A stretch of DNA of 64,000 bases from the NCBI GenBank assembly GCA_963741565.1, contig CAVUIK010000002.1:282658-346657 (forward strand), given 5' to 3'. The DNA is from Ga0077555 sp963741565 (GTDB lineage Bacteria > Pseudomonadota > Alphaproteobacteria > Rhizobiales > Hyphomicrobiaceae). This document shows, piece after piece, positions 1-8,032 of the stretch (positions within the stretch are counted from its first letter, which is position 1; every line of letters starts with the position of its first letter). Made by a program: the position numbers and the translations under genes. Under the pieces are notes generated by a model. It worked only from the letters and a program-made list of their open reading frames with translations, ran no database searches and was not told the DNA's origin.

Positions 1-546
1 CGTCACCCACTGATCGAGCCAGTCGAACCGCTCCCGGCTCATGCCGGCGGGAAGAACGGCGACGCCGCGGCAGCCGAGGATGCGCGAGATTGCGACCCCG
101 CCCCGGCAGTAGTTGCCGGTCGATGGCCACACCGCGCGCTGGCGGGCAGGGTCGAAACGGCCCGAGACCAGACGCGGAACCAGACAGGCATAGGCAGCGA
201 GCACCTTGTGCGCGTTGATCAACGGGAAGGTCGCGCCGACCGCGACGACGATGCGTGCATCGACGCCGGTCAGCGTTCGCGGCAGCTCGACGTGAAGGGG
301 GACCGCGCGGCGGCCGATCCGGTCGGCGTCGTTGAACCAGTTGACGCGGTAGAGGTTCAGGGGATGCGCGGCGTCGGGCGCGATGTTGCGCAATTTGGCG
401 ACGATATCGGCTGGCTGCGTCTGCGGCTCAGCGAGTTCCTGGAATGTCGGGAGGCGGATGCCGGCGTTGCGCAGCATGGCAACGGTCCGCTGGCGAATGC
501 CTGCGTCGGCGATGTCGGTCGGGAATGCGAAGGGACTGCCGGCCAT
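1..546 (-). CDS. PLP-dependent lyase, cysteine synthase/threonine dehydratase fold (3' truncated)
   Basis: The gene begins at ATG 546 on the minus strand and runs off the window edge, so only about 180 N-terminal residues are visible. The segment PSTGNYCRGG resembles the TSGNTG phosphate-binding loop of fold-type II PLP enzymes. The upstream NAHKVLAAY carries the lysine expected to hold the cofactor. The family catalyses beta-elimination or replacement on amino acids. This branch, with a longer N-terminus and the NYCRGG variant, is not classical CysK and its substrate cannot be read from sequence. It lies about 155 bp downstream of the lytic transglycosylase gene on the same strand. Fold confident, reaction not. 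Confidence 0.7.
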   Translation of the reverse strand, partial: MAGSPFAFPTDIADAGIRQRTVAMLRNAGIRLPTFQELAEPQTQPADIVAKLRNIAPDAAHPLNLYRVNWFNDADRIGRRAVPLHVELPRTLTGVDARIVVAVGATFPLINAHKVLAAYACLVPRLVSGRFDPARQRAVWPSTGNYCRGGVAISRILGCRGVAVLPAGMSRERFDWLDQWVT

Positions 547-634
547 GGATCGAAGCTCGTAAGATCCGGGAGAGCGCGCCCGTCGTGCGGCCCCCGTGCG
601 GCCCGCCCATCGACCCGCGCCCAATATCTGCCGG

Positions 635-654
635 TCATCCTATTGTTAGGATGA
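635..654. promoter_or_regulatory. 7-bp inverted repeat between transglycosylase and PLP-enzyme genes
   Basis: TCATCCT (635-641) and AGGATGA (648-654) form a perfect inverted repeat around a 6-nt centre. It lies after the stop of the transglycosylase gene and about 90 bp before the PLP-enzyme start. No T-run follows on either strand, so it is a weak terminator at best. It could be an operator or a remnant of the TCATCC-type palindromes seen after cysS. Confidence 0.3.
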
Positions 655-701
655 CAATGGCATGGTGTCCTCGCCGAGCGCAACCACTGGCGGCGGCGGG
701 G

Positions 702-3188
702 CTATTGCTTGCTGACAGCCGCTGCGTCGCCTGTGGTCTCGGCCCTGAACGGATGCGTGCCGGTTGCCGTCGCCCGGCGCGCTTGTTGAGCCGTCGTCCG
801 CAGGTCCTGTTCGAGCCGCAATGCCCCCGCTTCACCAAGACGGGCGCGGTAGATCTGCATGTTGGCGAGGACCTTCTTCACGTACTCGCGGGTCTCTTCG
901 ATCGATATTCGTTCGATCCAGTCGATCGGGTCGACAGCCACCTCGCGCGGATCGCCGTTCTCGCGGATCCACTGGCGCGCGCGCCCTGGCCCCGCGTTGT
1001 AACCGGCCAGCGTCAGCACGTAGTTGCCACGGAATTCCGTCATGCGGTCGCCGATGTACGCGGAAGCGATCGTGGCGTTGTAGCCATTGTCAGTGATCAG
1101 GCGGTCGAGGTCGCACTTGACCTTGTGGTCACGGCAGATGTGCCGCGCCGTGATCGGCATCACCTGCAGTAATCCGCGGGCACCGGCGCTGGAAATGATC
1201 TGGTTGTTGAACTCCGTTTCCTGGCGCGCGATGCCCAACAGCATCGAGGTCTCGGGCGGATCGCGCAGCGGGGTATAGGCCGGGAAGGCATGCAGCGGGT
1301 AGGCGTAGACGATCAGGTTCATGCCGCGCGCGATGCCGGTCTTGCCGATGCGCAGCGACGACTGCGGGTCGCCGAGCGCGCCGGCGAGGTGCGCCAGCAT
1401 CGTCATTTCACCTTCCGTCGCCAAGTGATTGCGCAGGTGGCCGAGCAAGGACACCTTGATGCTGCGGTCGAGCCCCGACTTGGCGGCGAGCACGATGGCG
1501 CGCACCGAATCAAGCGAATTGAAGTGCGCTACGTCGGCCTCGGACGGCAACGCCGGGAGTGGCAGATCGAGGTCCAGCTGTCCACTTCCCGCAAGTTTCT
1601 GATAGGCAAGTAGGCCATGGAACGTATCGAGGTCCTTAGTTGCCTCCTTGTAGCGGCTCCGGGCATGTTCGGCACGGCCCAGCTCCTCGAAGGTCCGCGC
1701 GGTCCAGTAGTTGGCGCGGGCGCGGCTCAGCGGTCCGTCGGCCGCGGTGCGTGAGACTTCGAAGTGTGCGAGCGCGACATCGGTTTTCTTCAGATAGCGC
1801 AGCGCAAGCCAGCCCGCCATGTGGGCCTGGTCCTTGAGCGGATTGGCGCTCAGGGGGCCGGCGTCACGGACGAGATCGTAGGCCAGCTGCGGGTTGCCGG
1901 TCTTCAGTGCGTCATAGGCCAGCCCGCGACGCTCGATCCACCAGTCATCGGGGCTGATGATCAACTCGGGGTCGGTGGGTGCGGCCTTGGCAATGGCAGT
2001 CGCTTCGGCCGTCTGGCTGTTGCGGCGGTGCTGTTGGATGCGTTGGAAGGCGAGGCCCCAGTCGACATCGCCTGCGGCCTCGGCCGGGATCGCGGCCAGC
2101 AGCTGATCGGCGAGCTTGGCTTTCACGAAGATCGCGAGGCGGGCGTCGGCCTTCTTCTGTTCGGGATCGGATAGGAACGGAACGATGCGGCGGGCGATGG
2201 CGGCGCGCTGGGTCCGCTCGCCGGAGAACCGCACCTCGTCGACGAGGATCCGGTCGAGCCGACGCTTGTGATCGATTTCGGTGAGCAGGCCCTTGAAACG
2301 CTCGAGGAAGCCTTGCTCGAGCAGCGTCGGCAGCTCGAACTCCCGCCAAGCCTTGCCGGCGTGCAGGCGGGCATTGGTTTCGTCACCCTCGGCCAGATAG
2401 GCCGAGGCCAGCGCGGCGTGGCCCGCACCGGTTCGTGGCTCGGCGCCCTTGAAGAAGGCCCGCATCTTCTGCGAACTGCCTCCCGCCGTGAACAGCTGCT
2501 CTTCCGCTCGGCGCAGCAACTGGTTGGCGTCGGCCCAAGTCGGGTTCTGCGCGATGAACGCAACGAAGTCCCGCGGCTCGCCGGCGCCAGATCGCAACGC
2601 CAGCCATTGGACGAGCTTGCGGCCCGCGGGATCGGAGATATCGGCGGCCGCTGCCGCCGATGGTGCCCTGGCCGCGGCCTTGAGGCGGAGCATGTCGTCG
2701 GCGGTCGGGTTGACGTCGCGGACCGGTGCGATCAGGCGGTCGAGCTCCGCCATGTAGCGAGCCTCAGGCGTCGCCGGCGGCGGTGGTACGGTGGGCGCCG
2801 TTGGTGCGACGGCCGTCTCAGCCGCTAGCTGCAGCCGTATCCGTAGCCGACAGGTAGCCAACCCTGTGGCGGCCGGCATTGCCGCCGCTGTTGCTGGCGG
2901 CGCGACGGACAGGGGCGCGACTGGGAGGCGCGCGGGAGTTTGGGAGGCCGATCGGACAAGCTTTTTTCCGGCGACCTTGGACTTGGGCTTCAGGGGCGCA
3001 CCAAGCTTGTTGGCAGCGGGCTTGGCAGCGGGCCTGGGTTGACTCTCGGCCTTAGGTTGCACAGTGGTCGCCTGGATCTGCCCGACGGCCGTGTCCGGGC
3101 GGGGCAGCACGATCAGCGCGGCGCCGAGAACTAGCAGCGCGCCGAACATTGTGCCGCCAAACCGCCCTCCGTTCTGCAAATCCTGCAC
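702..3188 (-). CDS. slt: Soluble lytic murein transglycosylase (Slt family)
   Basis: An 828-residue periplasmic enzyme that cleaves peptidoglycan strands, forming 1,6-anhydromuramoyl ends. The start is GTG 3188, chosen because AGGGAG lies just upstream. The N-terminus has a hydrophobic segment (about residues 15-30), then an Ala/Pro/Lys-rich linker to about residue 130 and a long alpha-helical superhelix. The catalytic SLT domain lies near the C-terminus: ARQETEF holds the catalytic glutamate (about E657), followed by GARGLLQVMP and the GYNAGPGR motif. The length is somewhat above that of E. coli Slt70 because of the linker. It is divergent from dapA, an arrangement common in Hyphomicrobiales. 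Confidence 0.92.
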   Translation of the reverse strand: MQDLQNGGRFGGTMFGALLVLGAALIVLPRPDTAVGQIQATTVQPKAESQPRPAAKPAANKLGAPLKPKSKVAGKKLVRSASQTPARLPVAPLSVAPPATAAAMPAATGLATCRLRIRLQLAAETAVAPTAPTVPPPPATPEARYMAELDRLIAPVRDVNPTADDMLRLKAAARAPSAAAAADISDPAGRKLVQWLALRSGAGEPRDFVAFIAQNPTWADANQLLRRAEEQLFTAGGSSQKMRAFFKGAEPRTGAGHAALASAYLAEGDETNARLHAGKAWREFELPTLLEQGFLERFKGLLTEIDHKRRLDRILVDEVRFSGERTQRAAIARRIVPFLSDPEQKKADARLAIFVKAKLADQLLAAIPAEAAGDVDWGLAFQRIQQHRRNSQTAEATAIAKAAPTDPELIISPDDWWIERRGLAYDALKTGNPQLAYDLVRDAGPLSANPLKDQAHMAGWLALRYLKKTDVALAHFEVSRTAADGPLSRARANYWTARTFEELGRAEHARSRYKEATKDLDTFHGLLAYQKLAGSGQLDLDLPLPALPSEADVAHFNSLDSVRAIVLAAKSGLDRSIKVSLLGHLRNHLATEGEMTMLAHLAGALGDPQSSLRIGKTGIARGMNLIVYAYPLHAFPAYTPLRDPPETSMLLGIARQETEFNNQIISSAGARGLLQVMPITARHICRDHKVKCDLDRLITDNGYNATIASAYIGDRMTEFRGNYVLTLAGYNAGPGRARQWIRENGDPREVAVDPIDWIERISIEETREYVKKVLANMQIYRARLGEAGALRLEQDLRTTAQQARRATATGTHPFRAETTGDAAAVSKQ

Positions 3189-3404
3189 GCCGTGCTCCCT
3201 GGTGCGAGCCTCGCGGGGCTCAAATCAACCTCGTTTACAACGCCCGCAACTCTCTTGCAGGGGCATCGCCAACAGCTTACACTTTGCGATTACGCGGCGC
3301 AGGACCGTCGGCGCCCGCAATTGGTGAACGCTACCAAGCTCATCGGCGGCAATCAAGGCACGCGGGCCACTCGCGCGCCAGGGAAGCGACAAAGGATCAC
3401 TCCC

Positions 3405-4298
3405 ATGTTCAAGGGCTCAAATACGGCGCTGATTACGCCGATGAAGGGCGGCAAGGTCGACGAGGCCGCTTTTGCGCGTCTTGTCGAATGGCAGATTAGT
3501 GAGGGCTCGCACGGGCTTGTGCCGGTTGGTACAACTGGCGAAGCGCCGACGCTCAGCCACGACGAGCACCGGCGCGTGGTCGAGATTGCGATTAAGACGG
3601 CCAAAAAGCGGGTGCCGATCATCGCCGGCGCCGGCTCAAACTCGACCGAAGAAGCGATCGAGCTGACGAAGTTCGCCAAGCAGGCGGGCGCCGACGCAGC
3701 GTTGCATTCGACCGGCTATTACAACAAACCGACCCAAGAGGGCCTCTACCTCCATTTCAAGGCGATCAGCGATGCGGTCGACTTGCCGATCATTGCCTAC
3801 AACGTACCTGGCCGTACGGTTGTGGATATTCTTCCGGCAACTTTGGGCCGCATTTCGACGCTCAAGAATGTCGTGGGCGTGAAGGATGCTTCGGCGAAAG
3901 TCGAGCGGATGTCCCAGCACCGGCTGCTGATCAAGAAGCCGTTCTCCTATCTCTCGGGCGAGGACGCGACGGCGCTTGGCTTCAACGCGCAGGGCGGGAC
4001 GGGGTGTATTTCGGTGACGTCGAATGTCGCGCCGCGGCTTTGCTCTGAATTCCAAAATGCGACGCTGAAAGGTGACTTCAAACGCGCGTTGGAACTACAG
4101 GACATTCTGATGCCGCTGCATGATGCGTTGTTTGTCGAGACCAGCCCGGCGCCGGTGAAATATGCAGCCTGGCGCATCGGCATGATCGAGAGCCCGGAGT
4201 GCCGGCTGCCGCTCGCGCCGCTGACCGAGGCGACCAAGAAAATCGTCGACGCGGCGCTAGCCCACGCGGGCCTACTCAAGGCGAAGGCCGCGGAGTAA
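3405..4298 (+). CDS. dapA: 4-hydroxy-tetrahydrodipicolinate synthase
   Basis: A 297-residue cytosolic enzyme that condenses pyruvate with aspartate semialdehyde in lysine and meso-diaminopimelate synthesis. The start ATG 3405 follows AAAGGA and begins MFKGSNTALITP, the normal family N-terminus. An upstream in-frame extension lacks family similarity and was not used. Visible active-site elements are VGTTGEAPTL (T43/T44), the tyrosine in IAYNVPGRT (Y132), the Schiff-base lysine in GVKDAS (K160) and GYYNKPTQEG. The length is typical. It is divergent from the transglycosylase gene and followed by a strong hairpin terminator at 4325-4351. smpB lies downstream as in related genomes. Confidence 0.96.
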   Translation: MFKGSNTALITPMKGGKVDEAAFARLVEWQISEGSHGLVPVGTTGEAPTLSHDEHRRVVEIAIKTAKKRVPIIAGAGSNSTEEAIELTKFAKQAGADAALHSTGYYNKPTQEGLYLHFKAISDAVDLPIIAYNVPGRTVVDILPATLGRISTLKNVVGVKDASAKVERMSQHRLLIKKPFSYLSGEDATALGFNAQGGTGCISVTSNVAPRLCSEFQNATLKGDFKRALELQDILMPLHDALFVETSPAPVKYAAWRIGMIESPECRLPLAPLTEATKKIVDAALAHAGLLKAKAAE

Positions 4299-4324
4299 CC
4301 GCGGTTCAGCGCAATGATACGGCG

Positions 4325-4351
4325 AGGCCTGACGGCGACGTCAGGCCTTTG
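4325..4351 (+). terminator. Rho-independent terminator of dapA
   Basis: A perfect 9-bp stem (AGGCCTGAC, 4325-4333, with GTCAGGCCT, 4340-4348) surrounds a 6-nt loop and is followed by TTTGT. It lies 26 bp after the dapA stop codon. Confidence 0.85.
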
Positions 4352-4361
4352 TCATTATGGC

Positions 4362-4528
4362 GGCGCGGTTGCTCGTCCCTCGGGACAAAGCCCGAGGGCA
4401 TGGGGCAACCGAAGCGCCAAGTAGCGGTGCGGTTGCTCGTCCCTCGGGACTAAGCCCGAGGGCGTAGGGCAACCGAAGCGCCAAGTAGCGGCGCGGTTGC
4501 GAAGTGGGCAACCGAAGCGCCAAGCAAA
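4362..4528. repeat. Tandem palindromic intergenic repeat (REP-like), two full and one short copy
   Basis: Two near-identical copies of about 64 bp (about 4362-4425 and 4426-4490) are followed by a short copy (4491-4528). Each has an outer stem GGTTGC/GCAACC and ends with CGAAGCGCC. In the long copies the loop holds a second hairpin built from CCCTCGGG/CCCGAGGG. In the short copy the loop is simply GAAGTGG. The short form matches, with compensating stem changes, the repeats at 5084-5210 and 22859-22896. The last copy ends 8 bp before the smpB start, so it may affect the smpB leader. I see no coding potential here. Confidence 0.8.
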
Positions 4529-4536
4529 GAGTGCTC

Positions 4537-5010
4537 ATGGCCGAGAAGACGGACAATCACAAGGTCGTCGCGGAGAACCGCCGGGCTCGGTACGAATATC
4601 GTATCGAGGATACCTGGGAGGCGGGCTTGGTGCTGTCCGGCACCGAGGTCAAGTCACTGCGGACGGGCCAAGCCAATATTGCCGAAAGCTATGCCTCGGC
4701 CGAAGCCGGTGGCCTGATGCTGATCAACTCCTACATCCCGGAATACCGACAGGCCGGCCGGTTCTTCCAGCACGAACCGCGCCGCCCGCGCCGCCTCCTC
4801 CTGAAGGCCAAGGAGATCCACAAGATGCGGATCGCCGTCGAGCGCCAGGGGATGACGATCGTTCCGCTGCAGCTCTATTTCAATGCGCGCGGTATCGCCA
4901 AGCTGCGGCTGGCGCTGGCCCAGGGCAAGAAATTCCACGACAAGCGCGCCGATATCAAGAAACGCGAATGGCAGCGCCAGAAGGCCCGCCTGATGCGGGA
5001 CAAGGGGTGA
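4537..5010 (+). CDS. smpB: SsrA (tmRNA)-binding protein SmpB
   Basis: A 157-residue basic RNA-binding protein that pairs with tmRNA to rescue stalled ribosomes. The start ATG 4537 (MAEKTDNHKVVAENRRARYE) matches the family; an upstream in-frame ATG at 4504 lies inside the repeat and is rejected. Recognisable family segments are WEAGLVLSGTEVKSLR, ANIAESYA, the HEPRRPRRLLL segment and the basic C-terminal tail KGKKFHDKRADIKKREW (here preceded by ALAQ). The length is normal. It follows dapA after a repeat-filled gap and its own 3' gap is also repeat-filled. Confidence 0.96.
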   Translation: MAEKTDNHKVVAENRRARYEYRIEDTWEAGLVLSGTEVKSLRTGQANIAESYASAEAGGLMLINSYIPEYRQAGRFFQHEPRRPRRLLLKAKEIHKMRIAVERQGMTIVPLQLYFNARGIAKLRLALAQGKKFHDKRADIKKREWQRQKARLMRDKG

Positions 5011-5083
5011 GTGGCGAGCGGTGCGCGATAAGCCGCGGGTTGCGTCCGATCGACGCTTGGCTCCACCAAGACGTGGGCATGCG

Positions 5084-5210
5084 AAGGCGCCGACACGCGC
5101 CGGATGCGAAGTGGGCATCGAAGGCGCCGACACGCGCCGGATGCGAAGTGGGCATCCGAAGGCGCCGACACGCGCCGGATGCGAAGTGGGCATCCGAAGG
5201 CGCCGACAAA
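5084..5210. repeat. 38-bp tandem hairpin repeat, about 3.4 copies, in the smpB-cysS gap
   Basis: A unit of 37-38 bp starting AAGGCGCCGACACG recurs at 5084, 5121, 5159 and 5197 (last copy partial). Each unit holds the stem GGATGC/GGCATCC around GAAGTG. It is the same structural family as 4491-4528 and 22859-22896. The whole smpB-cysS interval (5011-5397) contains only this array and the cysS leader; no gene is supported. Apparent reading frames across it on both strands come from the repeat. Confidence 0.85.
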
Positions 5211-5397
5211 GCCTCTTCTTGACCAGAACCCGCGGTTCGGCGCATAAGCGCGCCATGATCGGAGCCCCGCAGAAACCAGCCGTAAACGAGTGTTGCGGCA
5301 TTATTATCACGAGCTAGCTCATCGCTGGCGCGCGGCCTGCGTCTTTGCCCCAGTCCCGACAGAGAACGCTTCCTCGCCCGCCAGCCGGAGGAACGAT

Positions 5398-6855
5398 ATG
5401 TCGTTGACGCTCTACAACACGCTGACGCGCAAGAAGGAGCTGTTCCGGCCGATCGACCCGGCGAACGTGCGCCTATATGCGTGCGGTCCGACGGTTTATG
5501 ACCTCGCGCACATCGGCAATGCGCGCCCGATCATCGTGTTCGACGTGCTGTTTCGGCTGCTGCGCCAAATCTATGGCGACGCCCAAGTGACCTATGCCCG
5601 CAACATCACTGACGTCGATGACAAGATCAACACGCGGGCGGTCGAGCGCTGGCCCGACATGGACCCGATTGCGGCGATCCGGAAGCTGACTGAGGAGACG
5701 ACGGCGCAGTTCCACAAGGACATCGCGGCTCTGGGCGTGCTGCCGCCGACGATCGAGCCGCGCGCGACGGACCACATCGAGGAAATGAAGGCGCTCTGCG
5801 AGACGCTGGTCGCCAAGGGGCATGCCTACGTCGCCCAGGAGCACGTGCTGTTCGACGCCACGTCGATGCCGGACTACGGCCGTCTCGCCAACCGCTCGCT
5901 CGAGGAGATGGAAGCCGGCGCCCGCGTCGATGTCGCGCCCTACAAGAAGGGCCCGACCGACTTCGTGCTCTGGAAGCCGTCGACGGCGGCGCAGCCGGGC
6001 TGGCCATCACCCTGCGGGATCGCGACGCCGGGCCGTCCGGGTTGGCACATCGAGTGCTCGGCGATGGCCGGCAAGCATCTGGGTCAGGTTTTCGATATCC
6101 ATGCCGGCGGCATCGATCTCGTATTTCCTCACCACGAGAACGAGATCGCGCAGTCGCGCTGCGCGCACGGCACGCCGGTCATGGCGAACGTCTGGATGCA
6201 CAACGGCTTCCTGCAAGTCGAAGGCGAGAAGATGTCGAAGTCGCTCGGCAACTTCATCACGATCCACGATCTGTTGGATACGCGCAAATTCGGCGGTCGC
6301 CGCTGGTCGGGTGAAGTGCTTCGCCTTGCGATGTTGATGACGCACTATCGCGAACCCATCGACTTCAGCCTTGCGCGCCTACAAGAGGCAGAGACGATAC
6401 TCTCTCAAATCTATCGGAGGTTTGACAGTGTATGGCCAATTGAAGAGGCCGTTCCGGATGAGCGAGTGCTTGCGCAGTTGCAGGACGACATGAATACGCC
6501 TGCGGCCATCAATGTTTTGCGATGGTCGTTACAAGATGCGGCCGCAGGTCAAGCGATGGCCGGATTTACACCGCTTGGTTATAGCTTTCAAAGCAATGTC
6601 GGGCGCATTTTGGCGGCTGCCCGAATATTGGGATTGCTACAAGGTACTCCGCGCGATTGGCTTCAACGACCTTCTAACACGGATGTTAGTCAAGTGGCGC
6701 AGCTCATCACCGCTCGCCTCGACGCGCGCAAGCGGAAAGACTTCAAGGAGAGCGACCGCATCCGCGACGAGTTGGCGGCCATGGGCATCGCCTTGAAGGA
6801 CACGAAAAATCCCACGACCGGCGAGATCGAGACGACCTGGGAAGTGAAGCGATGA
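5398..6855 (+). CDS. cysS: Cysteinyl-tRNA synthetase
   Basis: A 485-residue class I aminoacyl-tRNA synthetase charging tRNA-Cys. The start ATG 5398 follows GGAGGAACGAT and begins MSLTLYNTLTRKKE. Signatures seen: YACGPTVYDLAHIGNARP (first zinc Cys and HIGH motif), WHIECSAMAGKHLG (second zinc Cys), FPHHENEIAQS and EKMSKSLGNF (KMSKS). The C-terminal helical and DALR part is present. The stretch about 6380-6690 (residues roughly 328-430) is clearly more AT-rich in codon choice than the rest, with codons such as ATA, TTA and AAT, suggesting a mosaic gene. The stop codon lies next to the first copy of the downstream repeat. Confidence 0.95.
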   Translation: MSLTLYNTLTRKKELFRPIDPANVRLYACGPTVYDLAHIGNARPIIVFDVLFRLLRQIYGDAQVTYARNITDVDDKINTRAVERWPDMDPIAAIRKLTEETTAQFHKDIAALGVLPPTIEPRATDHIEEMKALCETLVAKGHAYVAQEHVLFDATSMPDYGRLANRSLEEMEAGARVDVAPYKKGPTDFVLWKPSTAAQPGWPSPCGIATPGRPGWHIECSAMAGKHLGQVFDIHAGGIDLVFPHHENEIAQSRCAHGTPVMANVWMHNGFLQVEGEKMSKSLGNFITIHDLLDTRKFGGRRWSGEVLRLAMLMTHYREPIDFSLARLQEAETILSQIYRRFDSVWPIEEAVPDERVLAQLQDDMNTPAAINVLRWSLQDAAAGQAMAGFTPLGYSFQSNVGRILAAARILGLLQGTPRDWLQRPSNTDVSQVAQLITARLDARKRKDFKESDRIRDELAAMGIALKDTKNPTTGEIETTWEVKR

Positions 6856-6872
6856 GCTTGCATCCCTACCGC

Positions 6873-7536
6873 TGTCATCCTCGGGCTTGTCCCGAGGACC
6901 CATCGCACAGCAGGCGCAGCGCTGGCGGTTGGGCTCGGCCGGCGCCACGAGCGACCGCTTTCTTACGCAACATCAGCAGCACCATGGGTCCTCGCGACAA
7001 GCGCGAGGATGACACCAGTGCCGTTGCGCGCCTTCGGCACGACGGAAAACAAGCGATGAGCTTGCATCCCTACCGCTGTCATCCTCGGGCTTGTCCCGAG
7101 GACCCATCGCACAGCAGGCGCAGCGCTGGCGGTTGGGCTCGGCCGGCGCCACGTGTGACCGCTTTCTTACGCAACATCAGCAGCACCATGGGTCCTCGCG
7201 ACAAGCACGAGGATGACACCAGTGCCGTTGCGCGCCTCAGGCACGAGGGAAAACAAGCGATGAGGGCTTCATCCCCCATCTGTCATCCCGGGCTTTATGC
7301 CCGGGACCCATTTCCCCGCTTGCGGAACGCTGACGGTTGGGCTTTGCCGGCGTCTCCCGTGACCGATCTCGTACTCGACATCCGCGGCACCATGGGTCCC
7401 GGGGACGAGCCCCGGGATGACATTTGTGCCCGCTTGCGGAACGCTGGCGGTTGGGCTCGGCCGGCGCCACGGGAGACCGCTTTCTTACTCGACACCCGCG
7501 GCACCCTGGATCCCGGGAACGAGCCCCGGGATGACA
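6873..7536. repeat. Three 142-bp terminal-inverted-repeat elements plus a half copy
   Basis: Three elements of exactly 142 bp (6873-7014, 7077-7218, 7281-7422) start with TGTCATCC and end with GGATGACA. Each terminus carries its own inner palindrome (CTCGGGCTTGTCCCGAG or CCCGGGCTTTATGCCCGGG type). A fourth right half ends at 7536. The first two lie in a 204-bp direct tandem duplication (6847-7050 and 7051-7254) that also includes AAGCGATGAG from the end of cysS; the third is diverged. It resembles non-autonomous, MITE-like intergenic elements common in alphaproteobacteria. No transposase is present. The interval 6856-7555 holds no supported gene. Confidence 0.85.
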
Positions 7537-7555
7537 TCGGTCTGGATGTAAATCG

Positions 7556-8032
7556 ATGAGCATGCAGGACACATGGACCGGCGGATGTCAGTGTGGCGCC
7601 ATCCGCTATCGGGTTGCAGCGCTTGGACGGGCCTCTGTCTGCCATTGCCGGATGTGCCAGAAGGCCTTCGGCTCGGTCGGCGGCATCCTGGTGACGGCCG
7701 TTGGTTTTGACCTGACGCGCGGCAAACTCAAGCACTTCCGCAGCTCGAACAAAGTGCGACGGGGCTTTTGCGCTGATTGCGGTTCGCCGTTGACGTTCGA
7801 ATATGACGGTAAAGTCGATGTCGCGATTGCCACCTTCGATCGGGCCGGCGATATCGCTCCAGCCGTCCAGATGGCGCGGGGCGAACGCCTGCCGTTTGCC
7901 GATGCGATCGGAACCATCCCCGTGCGCGACGATGAGGCCGCCTGGCGCACCAACTGGGTCGACACGATCGTCTCATATCAACATCCCGATTACGACACCG
8001 AGACCTGGCCGCAGGCCAAAGGATCGTCATGA
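7556..8032 (+). CDS. GFA-family (glutathione-dependent formaldehyde-activating enzyme-like) zinc protein
   Basis: A 158-residue protein with the Mss4-like zinc-binding beta fold of the GFA/CENP-V family. Zinc-ligand motifs visible are GGCQCGAIRY, CHCRMCQKAFG and FCADCGSPL. Gfa itself promotes S-hydroxymethylglutathione formation, but most members have no proven activity, so only the family is assigned. The start is ATG 7556 or ATG 7562; neither has a strong ribosome-binding site. The stop overlaps the next start in ATGA (8029-8032), indicating translational coupling to citramalate synthase. Confidence 0.85.
   Translation: MSMQDTWTGGCQCGAIRYRVAALGRASVCHCRMCQKAFGSVGGILVTAVGFDLTRGKLKHFRSSNKVRRGFCADCGSPLTFEYDGKVDVAIATFDRAGDIAPAVQMARGERLPFADAIGTIPVRDDEAAWRTNWVDTIVSYQHPDYDTETWPQAKGSS

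Noticed and set aside
3192..3404. 71-residue N-terminal extension of DapA
   Set aside because: No family similarity; ATG 3405 has a proper ribosome-binding site and the standard DapA N-terminus.
5084..5210. Possible CRISPR array
   Set aside because: Units are contiguous at 37-38 bp with no unique spacers and no cas genes nearby.
4497..5222. Open frame of 241 codons overlapping smpB
   Set aside because: Different frame from smpB, no similarity, and the C-terminus is just the translated 38-bp repeat.
6852..7559. Open frame of 235 codons after cysS
   Set aside because: It is made of the 142-bp inverted-repeat elements; its protein repeats follow the DNA repeat and match no family.
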